64,000 nt of DNA from Devosia sp. GTDB lineage: Bacteria; Pseudomonadota; Alphaproteobacteria; Rhizobiales; Devosiaceae. The stretch lies in the NCBI GenBank assembly GCA_017794705.1, contig CP051235.1, positions 3,243,380 through 3,307,379 on the forward strand, in the 5' to 3' direction. Every line of letters starts with the position of its first letter. Position 1 is the first letter of the stretch. Of this stretch, positions 42,990-53,225 are shown one piece after another. Under the pieces are notes generated by a model, which had not been told where the DNA came from, made no database searches, and worked only from the letters and a program-made list of their open reading frames with translations. The position numbers were made by a program, and so were the translations under genes.

Positions 42990-44069
42990 TCAACGCTCGC
43001 CGGCGATGATGGCTAGGCGTTTGACGAGCGGCAGGTGCTCGCCTGTGCCCCTGCGTCGCAGTTCATCGAGGATTTCTTGCAGGTGTTCGGTTTCCCCGAG
43101 GTCGCGAAGCGATTGTTCGACTTCTTCCGGGGTGAACAGGAGGCGGTAGACGAGGTCGCGCTTCATCAACGGGCTGCCGAGGTATTTCTGAAAGAGAAAG
43201 CCGCCGGAATGGATCGGGGAGCGGGTGGCGACTTGGGTCAGCAGGTCGTCGACTCCAGTCTGGCCGGGATCGGGTTCGGCGCGGAGTTGGCGTGGCAGAA
43301 GGTTCTGCAACCTGCGCAGGTCTTCGAGAGGCAGGCCGGTCAGGTGAGAGCGCAGGGCTTTGGGGGTGAAGAGGAATTCGATGTCTTGTGTCAGGGAATA
43401 GATGACCCGGGAGAGGCGAAGCTCGCCCTGGTGGATGGCCCAGAGGCGGGAATTGACAGGCAGATAAGTGCTCCAGAACGACTGGAAACCGGGGTGCCGG
43501 GCGAGGGTGCCGGAGACTGAGAAGCAGAACGACTGCAGATGGGGATGGTGTTCGTGGCTTTCGAAGGCGGCGCAGGCGCCGGCCTTGGTGTGGGCGAGGC
43601 GATCGAATAACGCCTTCAGGCCGGCGCTAAAGTAGAAGACGCTGTCGTTGAGATAGAGCAGGCGCTCGAAATCAAGCGTCTCGAGACAGAATAGGGTGGC
43701 GTCGCGATAGGCGCCGAAATCGTGGCCGGAATTGTCGCGCAGGATCAGCGTATGGCACTTTGCGAGCAGCGTGGAGCGAGAAGCCTCGGAAAGTGGCGCG
43801 TTGGAGGCGAGGATGACGCTGACACCCGTTGCCTCAAGCGCTGCGAGTGCGTTCAGGACGGACCAGGAAATATGTTCCCCCGGCCATATGACGAAGATCG
43901 CATAGGTGTTGCCGGGGTGCCTCAAGGAGCCCTGGAGCACCTGTTCGATGCCGTTGGTGCGGCCGGTGCTGCGGTGGTACCAGGCGGCCAGCGCCTTAGG
44001 GGCAACGAAAGCCGCACCGAGTGCCCGACGCAATGCGGATATAGCAATGGTATTAACTGCGGACGACAT
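42990..44069 (-). CDS. Rhamnan synthesis protein F-like (RgpF family)
   Basis: A 359-aa protein of the RgpF family of polysaccharide synthesis proteins. AIFVIWPGEHISWSVLNALA, LILRDNSGHDFGAYRDATLF and LLYLNDSVFYFSAGLKALFD are the conserved blocks; the GHDFGAYRD stretch is characteristic. Probably a glycosyltransferase-like enzyme acting on O-antigen or capsule. The start MSSAVNTIAI at 44069 is chosen over a longer frame. Isolated from other sugar genes. Confidence 0.85.
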   Translation of the reverse strand: MSSAVNTIAISALRRALGAAFVAPKALAAWYHRSTGRTNGIEQVLQGSLRHPGNTYAIFVIWPGEHISWSVLNALAALEATGVSVILASNAPLSEASRSTLLAKCHTLILRDNSGHDFGAYRDATLFCLETLDFERLLYLNDSVFYFSAGLKALFDRLAHTKAGACAAFESHEHHPHLQSFCFSVSGTLARHPGFQSFWSTYLPVNSRLWAIHQGELRLSRVIYSLTQDIEFLFTPKALRSHLTGLPLEDLRRLQNLLPRQLRAEPDPGQTGVDDLLTQVATRSPIHSGGFLFQKYLGSPLMKRDLVYRLLFTPEEVEQSLRDLGETEHLQEILDELRRRGTGEHLPLVKRLAIIAGER

Positions 44070-44400
44070 CTCACCTCGTTTGTTGCCTGACGGGCCCGGC
44101 ACGGGCACTGCCTTTTGTGCCTTTGAGGAGGGGCCAAGCGCAACCGCGATGCCGCCCAAATCGCCCTGAATTGTGGTTCAGGAGGAATTCGGTCGCTCGG
44201 CTGACGGGCGTATTAACGTTACATCTTGAGCGACGAAATGGACCATCCTGATTTGTCCCGGTTCCTTGTCCTTGAAATGACTGGCGAATTTTGAGGTGCG
44301 TACATCAGAAACGCGAATCTGCAGTCACTTTATTGAATATTACTAATAATCATCTATAGTGGTATGGCAGGCAGCATTCATGCTGCACAGGGAGGAACAA
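44070..44400. other. Divergent intergenic region of rgpF-like and sugar ABC genes
   Basis: The right half is AT-rich and holds a promoter (44333-44360) and a small dyad GCAGCA-TTCA-TGCTGC (44371-44386) in the leader of the transporter operon. No gene seen. Confidence 0.6.
44333..44360 (+). promoter_or_regulatory. Predicted sigma70-type promoter of the sugar ABC operon
   Basis: TTGAAT (44333-44338) and TATAGT (44355-44360) with a 16-bp spacer in AT-rich DNA. Transcription would start near 44367, just before the GCAGCA/TGCTGC dyad, which could be a repressor site. Confidence 0.5.
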
Positions 44401-45483
44401 ATGAAATTTTTACTAGGCACAGCGGGGGCGCTTGCGCTCCTGGTGGCCGGAAGCGGGGCCGCCTTGGCCCAGTCCGGCTCCATCGGCCAGGCGGTCGGTG
44501 GGTATAGTTTCGATGATGCAGCACAGGAGGCCGAGGGCACGAAGGATTTCCATTCGAATGACGGCGTGCTGACCTTCGCGATCGTGACGCATACGGCCGG
44601 CAACGGGTTCTTCGACCCGGTCTATGTGGGTGCGACGGTGGCCGGCAACATGATCGGCGCCAACATCCTGTTGCTCGGTTCGGAATCTCCGACAGACGAT
44701 CCGGCCCGCGAAATCGAAATCCTGAACCAGATCGTCAACGATCCGACCATCGACGGCATCATCATGACGACGCCTCAGGTCGGCGCCTATGACGATATCG
44801 TGCGTACCGCCCAGTCCAACGGTATTCCGGTGGCGACGACAAACTCGTTCGATCCGACCATCCTGAACCGCAACGGCATCAGCCACACCGGGCAGGACGC
44901 CTCGGCGGCGGCGATTGCCGGTGAAGCGCTGGTGCAGTGCCTGATGGACCGGGGCATCAGCTCCGGCTCGATCATCCTGCCGAACGATACGGCGATGGGT
45001 AACGTTGAAGTCAACAATCGCGTGACATCCGCGTTCAATGCCATCGTGGCCTCGCTTTCGGCCAACGGCATGCTGGAGAACTTCCAGGTCGATGCCGGTC
45101 CGGAAAACGTGGGTGTTTCGGCTGACATGAACGATCCGGCCAACTCGATCATTTCGCTGATCGAGTCGCGCGGTGACGTGGTTGGTGCCTTTGCGGGCAA
45201 CAACGTGTTCACGCCTGCTCTGGCCAGTGCGGTCGAGCAGACCGGCAACACGGGCCAGATGTGCGCCTATGGGTTCGACCTGGGTCCCGCCCAGCAGGAA
45301 GCCTTGCGTGCGGGCAACCTGACAGGTGCCCTGGGTCAGCAGCCGTTCCTGCAAGGGTTCTGGCCGGTGATGCAGCTTTATCTGCAGATCGACCGCGGCA
45401 TTTCGGCGGCCAACCTTGATACCCGTGCACAACTTGTGACCGGGGACACGGTGGGTAGCGTCGGCAGCCGCTACGAGAACTAG
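44401..45483 (+). CDS. Sugar ABC transporter substrate-binding protein (CUT2 class)
   Basis: A 360-aa periplasmic protein with signal peptide MKFLLGTAGALALLVAGSGA ending ALA|QS. The mature part is a type I periplasmic-binding fold: FAIVTHTAGNGFFDPVYVGA, LNQIVNDPTIDGIIMTTPQV, and VVGAFAGNNVFTPALASAVE. It resembles ribose/fructose/xylose binders, but the sugar cannot be read out. Strong GGGAGGAAC ribosome site. A stable hairpin follows (45513-45534), then the permease gene. Confidence 0.92.
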   Translation: MKFLLGTAGALALLVAGSGAALAQSGSIGQAVGGYSFDDAAQEAEGTKDFHSNDGVLTFAIVTHTAGNGFFDPVYVGATVAGNMIGANILLLGSESPTDDPAREIEILNQIVNDPTIDGIIMTTPQVGAYDDIVRTAQSNGIPVATTNSFDPTILNRNGISHTGQDASAAAIAGEALVQCLMDRGISSGSIILPNDTAMGNVEVNNRVTSAFNAIVASLSANGMLENFQVDAGPENVGVSADMNDPANSIISLIESRGDVVGAFAGNNVFTPALASAVEQTGNTGQMCAYGFDLGPAQQEALRAGNLTGALGQQPFLQGFWPVMQLYLQIDRGISAANLDTRAQLVTGDTVGSVGSRYEN

Positions 45484-45512
45484 GCCGGGCGTCGACCAGG
45501 CCTGAAAACCGG

Positions 45513-45534
45513 CGGGAGGGAGAAATCCCTCCCG
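45513..45534 (+). other. Intercistronic hairpin with GAAA tetraloop
   Basis: Nine-bp stem CGGGAGGGA/TCCCTCCCG around GAAA, between the binding-protein and permease genes. No U-tract. It may protect the upstream mRNA or attenuate, raising binding protein over permease. Confidence 0.65.
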
Positions 45535-45578
45535 TCATGGTGTAGAATTCATCTGACAAGAGTGGAGACTGGCAGCAG

Positions 45579-47855
45579 ATGTCGCAGCCGACCGCGCGCG
45601 CACTGTCCGGACGCATGCCCCTGCAAATGATCGGCGGCTGGGAGGTCGGTCTGTTGGGACTGATGGCCCTGCTTTACATCGGCGGGGCACTGCTTAATCC
45701 CTCCTTTTTCGGCACCTCTGACGCTCTGCAAGCGCTGCTTCGGGATTCGGCCCGGTTCGGCGTGATGGCGGTGGGCATGACATTTGTCATCGCCAACAAG
45801 GACCTTGACCTCTCGGTGGGTTCGACGCTCGGGGTAATCGGGGTCACGTTCTCCTTCGTATTCGATCCAGCGCACTACGATATGGGTGTGATGCCGGCGA
45901 TAGCGATTTGCCTGGTGTTCGGTACTGCGATCGGGCTGTTGAACGGTGTTCTGGTGACCTTTTTGAAGGTGCCGGCCTTCATTGCCACGCTCACCATGCT
46001 GTTGATCGGGCGGGGTGTTGTGCTGGGCATGACGGGCGGGCGCTCGATCCTTTACCCAATCAAGGCGCGCGAGCATGAATGGTTTTTCCAGCTGGGCGAA
46101 TTCAACGCCTGGGGTTTCAACAACCAGATCATCATCGTTCTGATCGTGGTCGGGATTGGCGCCTGGGTGCTGGCCAAGACGCGCTGGGGCTATGAGACGC
46201 TGGCCACCGGTGGCAACGAACAGGCGGCACAATATGCCGGCATCCCAACCAACTGGGTGCGCATCCGCGCTTACGTGATCTCCTCGCTGTGCGCGACGCT
46301 GGCCGGACTAATGACGGTGGCGCAGAACAAGGGCATCACTTCGCAGGCCGGTGTGCTGACCGAACTGATCGTGATTGCGGCGGTGATCATCGGGGGCGCC
46401 TCGATTCTCGGGGGCAGGGGGCGGGTGATCGGCTCCTACTTCGGGGCGTTGCTGGCGGCGCTGCTGCACAAGGTGTTGCGCGAAGGCGTGCCTATCGTGC
46501 GCGAGGTCGAGGTCAACGGCGAAATCCTGCAGGTCAATGCGACCTCAACATTGCCGGCCGGCGCGATCCCGGCGTTCATCGGGGCGCTTCTGGTGTTTGC
46601 GGTGCTGATCGAGCCCTATGTGATCCGGCGAAAACTTTTGCAGCGGATCTTTGCGCGATTAACCGGGCGGGCGCCTCCGCGGGTGATGGAGACCGGCGGC
46701 GTGGCCATCGAGGGCGCGCAGACCAAGGGTACGACGGTTGGGGACCGGGCCGTGACGGCGCGGGGGTTCGGCAAGTTCCTGGCGCGGCGGGATGCGCTGG
46801 CGATCATTTTGATGGTGGTGCTGTGGTTTATCGGTTTCCTGCTCAGGCCCGACTATTGGGCCGGGCTGCCAAACACGTTTGCCATTCTGCTCAACTACAC
46901 TGAACTGGCGATCCTCACGCTGGGGCTGACCTATGTAATCGCCTGCGGCGACATAGACCTGTCGGTGGGTGCGGTGCTGGCGCTGGCGGGGAGTACTGCC
47001 GCCTATGCGCTGAAAGTCATGGGGCTCGATCCTGCATCGGCGATGCTTTTGGGCGTCATGGCGGGGACGGCGGCAGGCATGATCAATGCCATGTTCACCG
47101 TCGGGTTGGGACTGCCCGCGTTCATTGCAACGCTTGGCATGTTCTACATGGCGCGCGGTGTGGCGGCGTGGATCGTGGCGGGGCAACAGCTGACCGGGTG
47201 GGCGGAACCGTTCAACCTGATCGGGCGCAAAGTCGGCGACATCCTCGCCTATTTCAACGTGCCGCCGGTCGGTGGGCAGGTCGGGGATATTCTCGGCGTG
47301 GTCTCGGTGCAAACGATCTGGATGGCAGTGATCGCCATCATTGCCGGTGTAGTGCTGGCCTACACGGTGTTCGGACAGCAGGTTTACGCGACAGGCGGTA
47401 ACCGGCGGGCGGCGGACTATGCAGGCATCAACACCAACCGGGTGCGGTTCATCACGATGGTGCTGTCCGGGTTCTGCGCGGCGATGGCCGGGGTGATCAA
47501 CGTCGCTTATTTCAGAAGCTTCAACCCGGTGGCGGGACAGTTCCGTGAACTGGATGCCATCGCCTCGGTGATTATTGGCGGTGGCTCGATCTTTGGTGGT
47601 TTCGGGACGATCATCGGCGCGTTGGCGGGCGCAGCGGTGATCACGCTGGTGCGGGCGCTGTTGCAGCTCAACATCATTACGGGGACCGGCGAATCCTTCA
47701 GCCTGCCGCAACACTGGGTGAACACGTTCATCGGCGGCATTCTGATCATCGCCGTCTTGATCGACATCTGGGTGCGACAGGCCGGTGTGCTGGGATCGCT
47801 CAGAGAACGGATTTTCGGCAGGAGAAAAGCTGCCCGAAAGGTGGACAATGACTGA
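45579..47855 (+). CDS. Fused double permease of a CUT2 sugar ABC transporter
   Basis: A 758-aa membrane protein made of two complete RbsC-like permease domains in tandem: domain 1 about 10-350 with NKDLDLSVGS and VPAFIATLTM, and domain 2 about 395-745 with CGDIDLSVGA and LPAFIATLGM. Each has its own EAA-like loop (GGNEQAAQYAGIPTN; GGNRRAADYAGINTN). CUT2 permeases are normally about 330 aa and work as dimers, so this fusion makes an obligate heterodimeric pore. It is co-transcribed with the binding protein and overlaps the ATPase start. No frameshift or internal stop is visible. Confidence 0.92.
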   Translation: MSQPTARALSGRMPLQMIGGWEVGLLGLMALLYIGGALLNPSFFGTSDALQALLRDSARFGVMAVGMTFVIANKDLDLSVGSTLGVIGVTFSFVFDPAHYDMGVMPAIAICLVFGTAIGLLNGVLVTFLKVPAFIATLTMLLIGRGVVLGMTGGRSILYPIKAREHEWFFQLGEFNAWGFNNQIIIVLIVVGIGAWVLAKTRWGYETLATGGNEQAAQYAGIPTNWVRIRAYVISSLCATLAGLMTVAQNKGITSQAGVLTELIVIAAVIIGGASILGGRGRVIGSYFGALLAALLHKVLREGVPIVREVEVNGEILQVNATSTLPAGAIPAFIGALLVFAVLIEPYVIRRKLLQRIFARLTGRAPPRVMETGGVAIEGAQTKGTTVGDRAVTARGFGKFLARRDALAIILMVVLWFIGFLLRPDYWAGLPNTFAILLNYTELAILTLGLTYVIACGDIDLSVGAVLALAGSTAAYALKVMGLDPASAMLLGVMAGTAAGMINAMFTVGLGLPAFIATLGMFYMARGVAAWIVAGQQLTGWAEPFNLIGRKVGDILAYFNVPPVGGQVGDILGVVSVQTIWMAVIAIIAGVVLAYTVFGQQVYATGGNRRAADYAGINTNRVRFITMVLSGFCAAMAGVINVAYFRSFNPVAGQFRELDAIASVIIGGGSIFGGFGTIIGALAGAAVITLVRALLQLNIITGTGESFSLPQHWVNTFIGGILIIAVLIDIWVRQAGVLGSLRERIFGRRKAARKVDND

Positions 47856-48648
47856 CAAAGCCACGCAAACGCCGCTCGTCGAGATGCGCAACATCCACAA
47901 ATCGTTTGGCGCAGTGAACGCGCTGGTCAACGTCAACCTGTCGATTGCGCCGGGCGAAATCCTGGGGCTGGTGGGGGACAATTCGGCGGGCAAGTCTACG
48001 CTGATGAAGATCCTGACCGGTGCCTATCACCGGGACGAAGGCGAGGTTTTGGTGGAGGGCAAGCCGACCCACTTCCGGTCGCCGCACGAGAGCCGTGATG
48101 TGGGGATCGAAATGATCTACCAGGACTTCGCGCTGTGCGGAAACCTCGATGTGGGGCAGAACATCTTTCTGGGCCGCTGGCCGCGCAAGGGATTGTTCGT
48201 CGACCGCAAGCGCATGTATTCGGAGGCCAGCGAGGTGCTTCAGCGGCTCAAGGTCGATGTGAACTCGGTCTATCAGAAAGTTGAGAGCCTGTCGGGCGGA
48301 CGGCAGCAATCTGTGGCGATCGCGCGGGCGATTTCTTTCGAGCCGAAGCTCATCATACTCGACGAGCCGACGGCCAATCTGTCGGTGATGGCGACTGAGC
48401 GATTGCTGGAAACCATGGCGGAACTCAAGGCGCAAGGCGTGGCGCAGATCATCATTTCCCACCGGCTGACCGATATTTTCGAGGTCGGCGACCGGGTAAT
48501 GGTGCTCAAGCGCGGCGAGAATGTCGGTGACCGCTACATCAAGCACACGGGCGAGCATGAAGTGCTCGAGATGATCGTGGCGGGTACACCGGAAACCGCG
48601 CAGACCGCCGACGAAGCGCTGGCCGGGAAATCAAGCGTTCCCGCGTGA
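47848..48648 (+). CDS. Sugar ABC transporter ATP-binding protein (single domain)
   Basis: A 266-aa ATPase. Walker A GDNSAGKST (43-51), Q-loop Gln92, signature LSGGRQ (148-153), Walker B LIILDE (168-173), H-loop His205. CUT2 systems usually have a fused double ATPase; here a single-domain ATPase (as in FrcA) pairs with a fused permease. The start ATG 47848 overlaps the permease stop by 8 bp. The signature has R in place of the usual Q after GG, common in this subfamily. Confidence 0.93.
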   Translation: MTDKATQTPLVEMRNIHKSFGAVNALVNVNLSIAPGEILGLVGDNSAGKSTLMKILTGAYHRDEGEVLVEGKPTHFRSPHESRDVGIEMIYQDFALCGNLDVGQNIFLGRWPRKGLFVDRKRMYSEASEVLQRLKVDVNSVYQKVESLSGGRQQSVAIARAISFEPKLIILDEPTANLSVMATERLLETMAELKAQGVAQIIISHRLTDIFEVGDRVMVLKRGENVGDRYIKHTGEHEVLEMIVAGTPETAQTADEALAGKSSVPA

Positions 48649-48650
48649 CA

Positions 48651-49226
48651 TTACGGCGCGAGCTGCAAGAAATGGGCGCGCAGCTTTTCCACATCCTGCC
48701 GGGCGTTCCAGTCGGCCACTTTGGCGGGGTTCTGGATGAGCGCCGCCAGTTCCGGATGCGGGTAGATCAGGCTTTTTGAGCCGCCGTGGGCCAGCCAGAC
48801 GGGCAGGGTGCCTTCCTTGATGAAATGCTTGATCGAGGCCATGGCGTCGGGGTGTTCAAAATCCTCGGGGCCGTTGAGCGCGCGGCCGACAATGAACAGA
48901 TGTTCGAACATGTTGGGCGGGTTTTCGGACCGGTCCATGGAAAAGACCACGCCGCAGTCAGCAGGGTTGCCGCCCTCGGGAAGATTCTCATCACGCCGCC
49001 AGAGGCAGAACCAGTCACGGCAGGTCTGGGGGCGGCTTGCGTAAATGGTGCAGCCGGTGCCGTCATGATTGGGGCAGAGCTGGCCAGCCGGCTTTTTCAG
49101 CGTCGGCTCATCGATGTGCAGATGCTGACAGCAGGCCACGCAAGTGCCGCAGCCGCGGCTTTCCACCAGCGTGTCGAAATAGCGCGTGTAGATGGTTTTG
49201 AGATGCGACGGGCTGGAGGTGGGCAA
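48651..49226 (-). CDS. YkgJ family cysteine-cluster protein
   Basis: A 191-aa protein with clustered cysteines: RGCGTCVACC near 24-33, LCPNHDGTGCTIYASRPQTC near 50-69, and DWFC. This CxxCxxCC...C arrangement is the YkgJ/Fe-S or zinc cluster family. Role unknown. It is convergent with the transporter operon, with only 2 bp between the stops. Confidence 0.85.
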   Translation of the reverse strand: MPTSSPSHLKTIYTRYFDTLVESRGCGTCVACCQHLHIDEPTLKKPAGQLCPNHDGTGCTIYASRPQTCRDWFCLWRRDENLPEGGNPADCGVVFSMDRSENPPNMFEHLFIVGRALNGPEDFEHPDAMASIKHFIKEGTLPVWLAHGGSKSLIYPHPELAALIQNPAKVADWNARQDVEKLRAHFLQLAP

Positions 49227-49347
49227 TCAGGTCTCCGCTAGCTTGGTGCGAATTGCTTAGCCAATGACCGTGACATGAGCAAATCAATCAGGCAAAACCG
49301 GTGCTTCGGCGGTGGGCCGTATTCCGAAGCAGTGGGACAGTAGTGCA

Positions 49348-50523
49348 GTGAATTTGACTGAGCGTTTTGATCGGATTTCCGTTGAACAGTTGCATGAGAG
49401 CGGCGCCCTGAAGTGGGCATTGGCCAATGATGGGATCGGGGCATTCGTGGCGGAGATGGATTTCGGCACGGCGCCCGTAGTGACCAGGGCCCTGCATGAA
49501 GCGGTCGACGCCCAGAAGTTTGGCTACATGCCGCCGCACCTGGTGGCTGAAATGCGCGCTGCAACCGCTGACTGGCTGAAGGTCAACAACCGGTGGGAAG
49601 TGGCACTTGAAGATATCCACCCGGTGCCGGACGTTTTGCATGTGCTCAAGCTGGCGATTGACCTGACCACCCCGCCCGGATCGAAAGTCATCGTACCGAC
49701 ACCGTCCTATATGCCGTTCCTGCGTGTGCCGGGTGAGTGCGGGCGTGAACTGATCGAGGTACCGCTGCATGATGATGACGGGCATTATTCGTTTGATCTC
49801 GAGGGGATTGATGCGGCGTTCAAGGCCGGGGCGAACCTGTTGATCCTGTGCAATCCGTTCAACCCCGTGGGGCGAGTGCTAAGCGCCGATGAGATGCTGG
49901 CGATTGCCGAAGTTGTGGAGCGCAACAACGGACGGGTGTTTTCCGACGAGATCTGGTCGCCGCTGATCTTCGGGCAGCAGCATGTCTCCTATGCCTCGCT
50001 GAACGAGGTGACGGCCAATCATTCCATCTCGGCGACCTCGGCCTCCAAGGCGTTCAACCTGCCGGGGCTGAAATGCGCACAGATGATCGTGAGTAATGAT
50101 GCGGACCGGAAGGCGTTGGCGGCGGCCGGGCATCATGTGGTGGGTGGCGGAACGGCCAACCTGGGTGTGGCTGCGGCAATCGCGGCGTTCAGGGAGGGGC
50201 GACCGTGGCTGGACGAGGTGCTGGCCTATCTCGACCGAAACCGGCTGGCAATGGCCGAGCTTGTGGACGCGCATTTGCCGGGCGTGCGGTACCGCGCACC
50301 GGATGGGACCTACATTGGCTGGCTGGATTTCCGGGAGACCGCGGCGGCGGACAATCCGGCCGCCTTCTTCAAGCAGGCGGCGGGTGTGACGTTGACGGAG
50401 GGCACGGCGTGTGGTGTGGCGGGCACCGGGTTCGCGCGGTTCATCCTGGCGACGCCGCTGCCGATCATGGAGCAGGCGGTGAGCCAGATGGGTGCGGCGC
50501 TCAGGGGCAAAAACAGCCGCTGA
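49348..50523 (+). CDS. PLP-dependent aminotransferase, MalY/PatB family (cystathionine beta-lyase-like)
   Basis: A 391-aa fold-type I PLP enzyme. AEMDFGTAPVV near the start, LILCNPFNPVGRVLSADEM (Asn of the PLP pocket), FSDEIWSPLIF, and the Schiff-base lysine in SATSASKAFNLPGLKC (about 233-248). The family cleaves C-S bonds of cystathionine-like substrates or acts as an aminotransferase. The start is taken at GTG 49348; a GTG at 49312 is also possible, neither with a strong ribosome site. It precedes pcaD by 105 bp. Confidence 0.87.
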   Translation: MNLTERFDRISVEQLHESGALKWALANDGIGAFVAEMDFGTAPVVTRALHEAVDAQKFGYMPPHLVAEMRAATADWLKVNNRWEVALEDIHPVPDVLHVLKLAIDLTTPPGSKVIVPTPSYMPFLRVPGECGRELIEVPLHDDDGHYSFDLEGIDAAFKAGANLLILCNPFNPVGRVLSADEMLAIAEVVERNNGRVFSDEIWSPLIFGQQHVSYASLNEVTANHSISATSASKAFNLPGLKCAQMIVSNDADRKALAAAGHHVVGGGTANLGVAAAIAAFREGRPWLDEVLAYLDRNRLAMAELVDAHLPGVRYRAPDGTYIGWLDFRETAAADNPAAFFKQAAGVTLTEGTACGVAGTGFARFILATPLPIMEQAVSQMGAALRGKNSR

Positions 50524-50568
50524 CGGTTGGTAGATTGGCCAATTTTGGTTATGAAAAGCCCCAAGAAT

Positions 50569-50601
50569 ATCATTTTACCGCACCAAATGATTATAGCATT
50601 T
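50569..50601. promoter_or_regulatory. Candidate pca operon operator
   Basis: Perfect inverted repeat ATCATTT (50569-50575) and AAATGAT (50585-50591) with a 9-bp spacer, plus a third half-site CATTT (50597-50601), ending 27 bp before the pcaD start. It would suit a LysR (PcaQ) or IclR (PcaR) type regulator, neither of which is in the window. Confidence 0.5.
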
Positions 50602-50628
50602 TGACACCGGGATTGCGGGAGAGGTCTG

Positions 50629-51433
50629 TTGCAGTTTGCCGACCTGAATGGAATTACATTGCATTATCAGCAAATTGGCGGCCCGGAGCGGCGGCCAACG
50701 CTGGTGTTTGCCAATTCGCTGGGGACTGATTTCCGCATCTGGCGCGATGTGATCGTTCAGCTGGCGGGTGAATTCCCAATTCTGACCTACGACAAGCGCG
50801 GGCACGGGCTGTCGGATATTGGCGAGGCCCCTTACTCGATCGAAGACCATGTCTGGGACCTGTCCGCGCTTTTGGACCATGCCAAGGTGGAGCGCGCCAT
50901 CGTTGTCGGTCTTTCCGTGGGCGGGATGATTGCCATGGGGCTGCAGGCGGCGCGGCCTGAACTGGTCGAGGCGCTGGTGCTGTGTGACACGGCCCACCAG
51001 ATTGGCACGCCGGAAATGTGGGACGATCGCATTGAAGCGGTTGAGGAACTGGGGCTTGAAGGCATTGTCGATGCGGTGATGGAGCGCTGGTTCACAGCCG
51101 ATTATCGCAGCAGTGCCGGGGCGGATTACCAGGGTTATCGCAACATGTTCATGCGCCAACCGGCGGAGGGCTACATGGCGACATGCGCGGCGATCCGTGA
51201 CGCGGACCTCGCCGAGGTGGCACGCCAGATCGATACGCCGGCCGTGTGCGTGGTGGGGGATCAGGACATGGCGACGCCGGTTGATCTGGTGTCGGAACTG
51301 AGCGGGCTGATTGACGGCGCGCGTTTTGAAACGATAGCGGGGGCAGGGCACCTGCCGTGCATCGAACAGCCGGATGTTTTGGCCGAGTTGATCCGCGGGT
51401 TTGCCAAGGAAGTTATCGGCAAGGGGACGAAGA

Positions 51434-51441
<8 letters not shown>
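50629..51441 (+). CDS. pcaD: 3-oxoadipate enol-lactonase
   Basis: The 270-aa alpha/beta hydrolase opens beta-ketoadipate enol-lactone to beta-ketoadipate. NSLGTDFRIW forms the oxyanion region, the nucleophile elbow is GLSVGG (Ser near 95), and the acid and His lie in VVGDQDMATPVD and AGAGHLPCIEQP. TTG start with GGGAGAGG upstream. First gene of an eight- or nine-gene operon; its 3' end overlaps pcaC. Confidence 0.95.
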
Positions 51442-52601
<1,160 letters not shown>

Positions 52602-52602
<1 letters not shown>

Positions 52603-53216
52603 TGGCGCAGGATCTCTATCGGCTGAAGGAGACTTCTTCGCAAACGGCCGGGCCCTATGTGCATATCGGGCTGACCCCGAACTTCGCCGAGATTGGCGGT
52701 GTGTTTCCCGAGGACCTGGGCAAGGTGCTGGTCAACGACAAGACCAAGGGCGAGCGGATCACCGTGACGGGTCGGGTGCTGGACGGGACCGGCGCACCGC
52801 TCAGGGATTGCCTTGTGGAAATCTGGCAGGCGGATGCCGCTGGGTATTACAATTCACCGTCCGACACGCGGGGTGATGCGGACCCCAATTTGACAGGCTT
52901 CGGACGTTGCGCATCAAGCCTTGAGACCGGGGTGTTTTCGTTTGAAACCATCAAGCCTGGGTCGGTGCCGTTCATCAACGGTGCGCCGATGGCGCCACAC
53001 ATTACGTTCTGGATCGTGGCGCGCGGCATCAATATGGGGCTGCATACGCGGATGTATTTCTCCGATGAGGAGAAGGCGAACGCGAAGGATCCGATCCTGA
53101 GCCGGATCGAGCACCGGTCGCGGGTTCAGACCCTGATCGGCACCCGCAAGGGCGACAAGGTCGAGTTCGACATTCGCCTGCAGGGTGACGGCGAAACGAT
53201 TTTCTTCGATATCTGA
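52602..53216 (+). CDS. pcaG: Protocatechuate 3,4-dioxygenase alpha subunit
   Basis: The 204-aa partner of PcaH shares the intradiol dioxygenase fold (TVTGRVLDGTGAPLRDCLVE, WQADAAGYYN, FGRCASSLETGVFSFETIKP) but lacks the full iron ligand set, as expected. TGATG overlap with pcaH. It completes the dioxygenase. Confidence 0.96.
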
Positions 53217-53225
53217 GGAAGAAAC

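Noticed and set aside
46659..47993. 444-codon antisense frame over the sugar permease
   Set aside because: Shadow of the fused permease gene, with composition typical of reverse-complement high-GC coding sequence.
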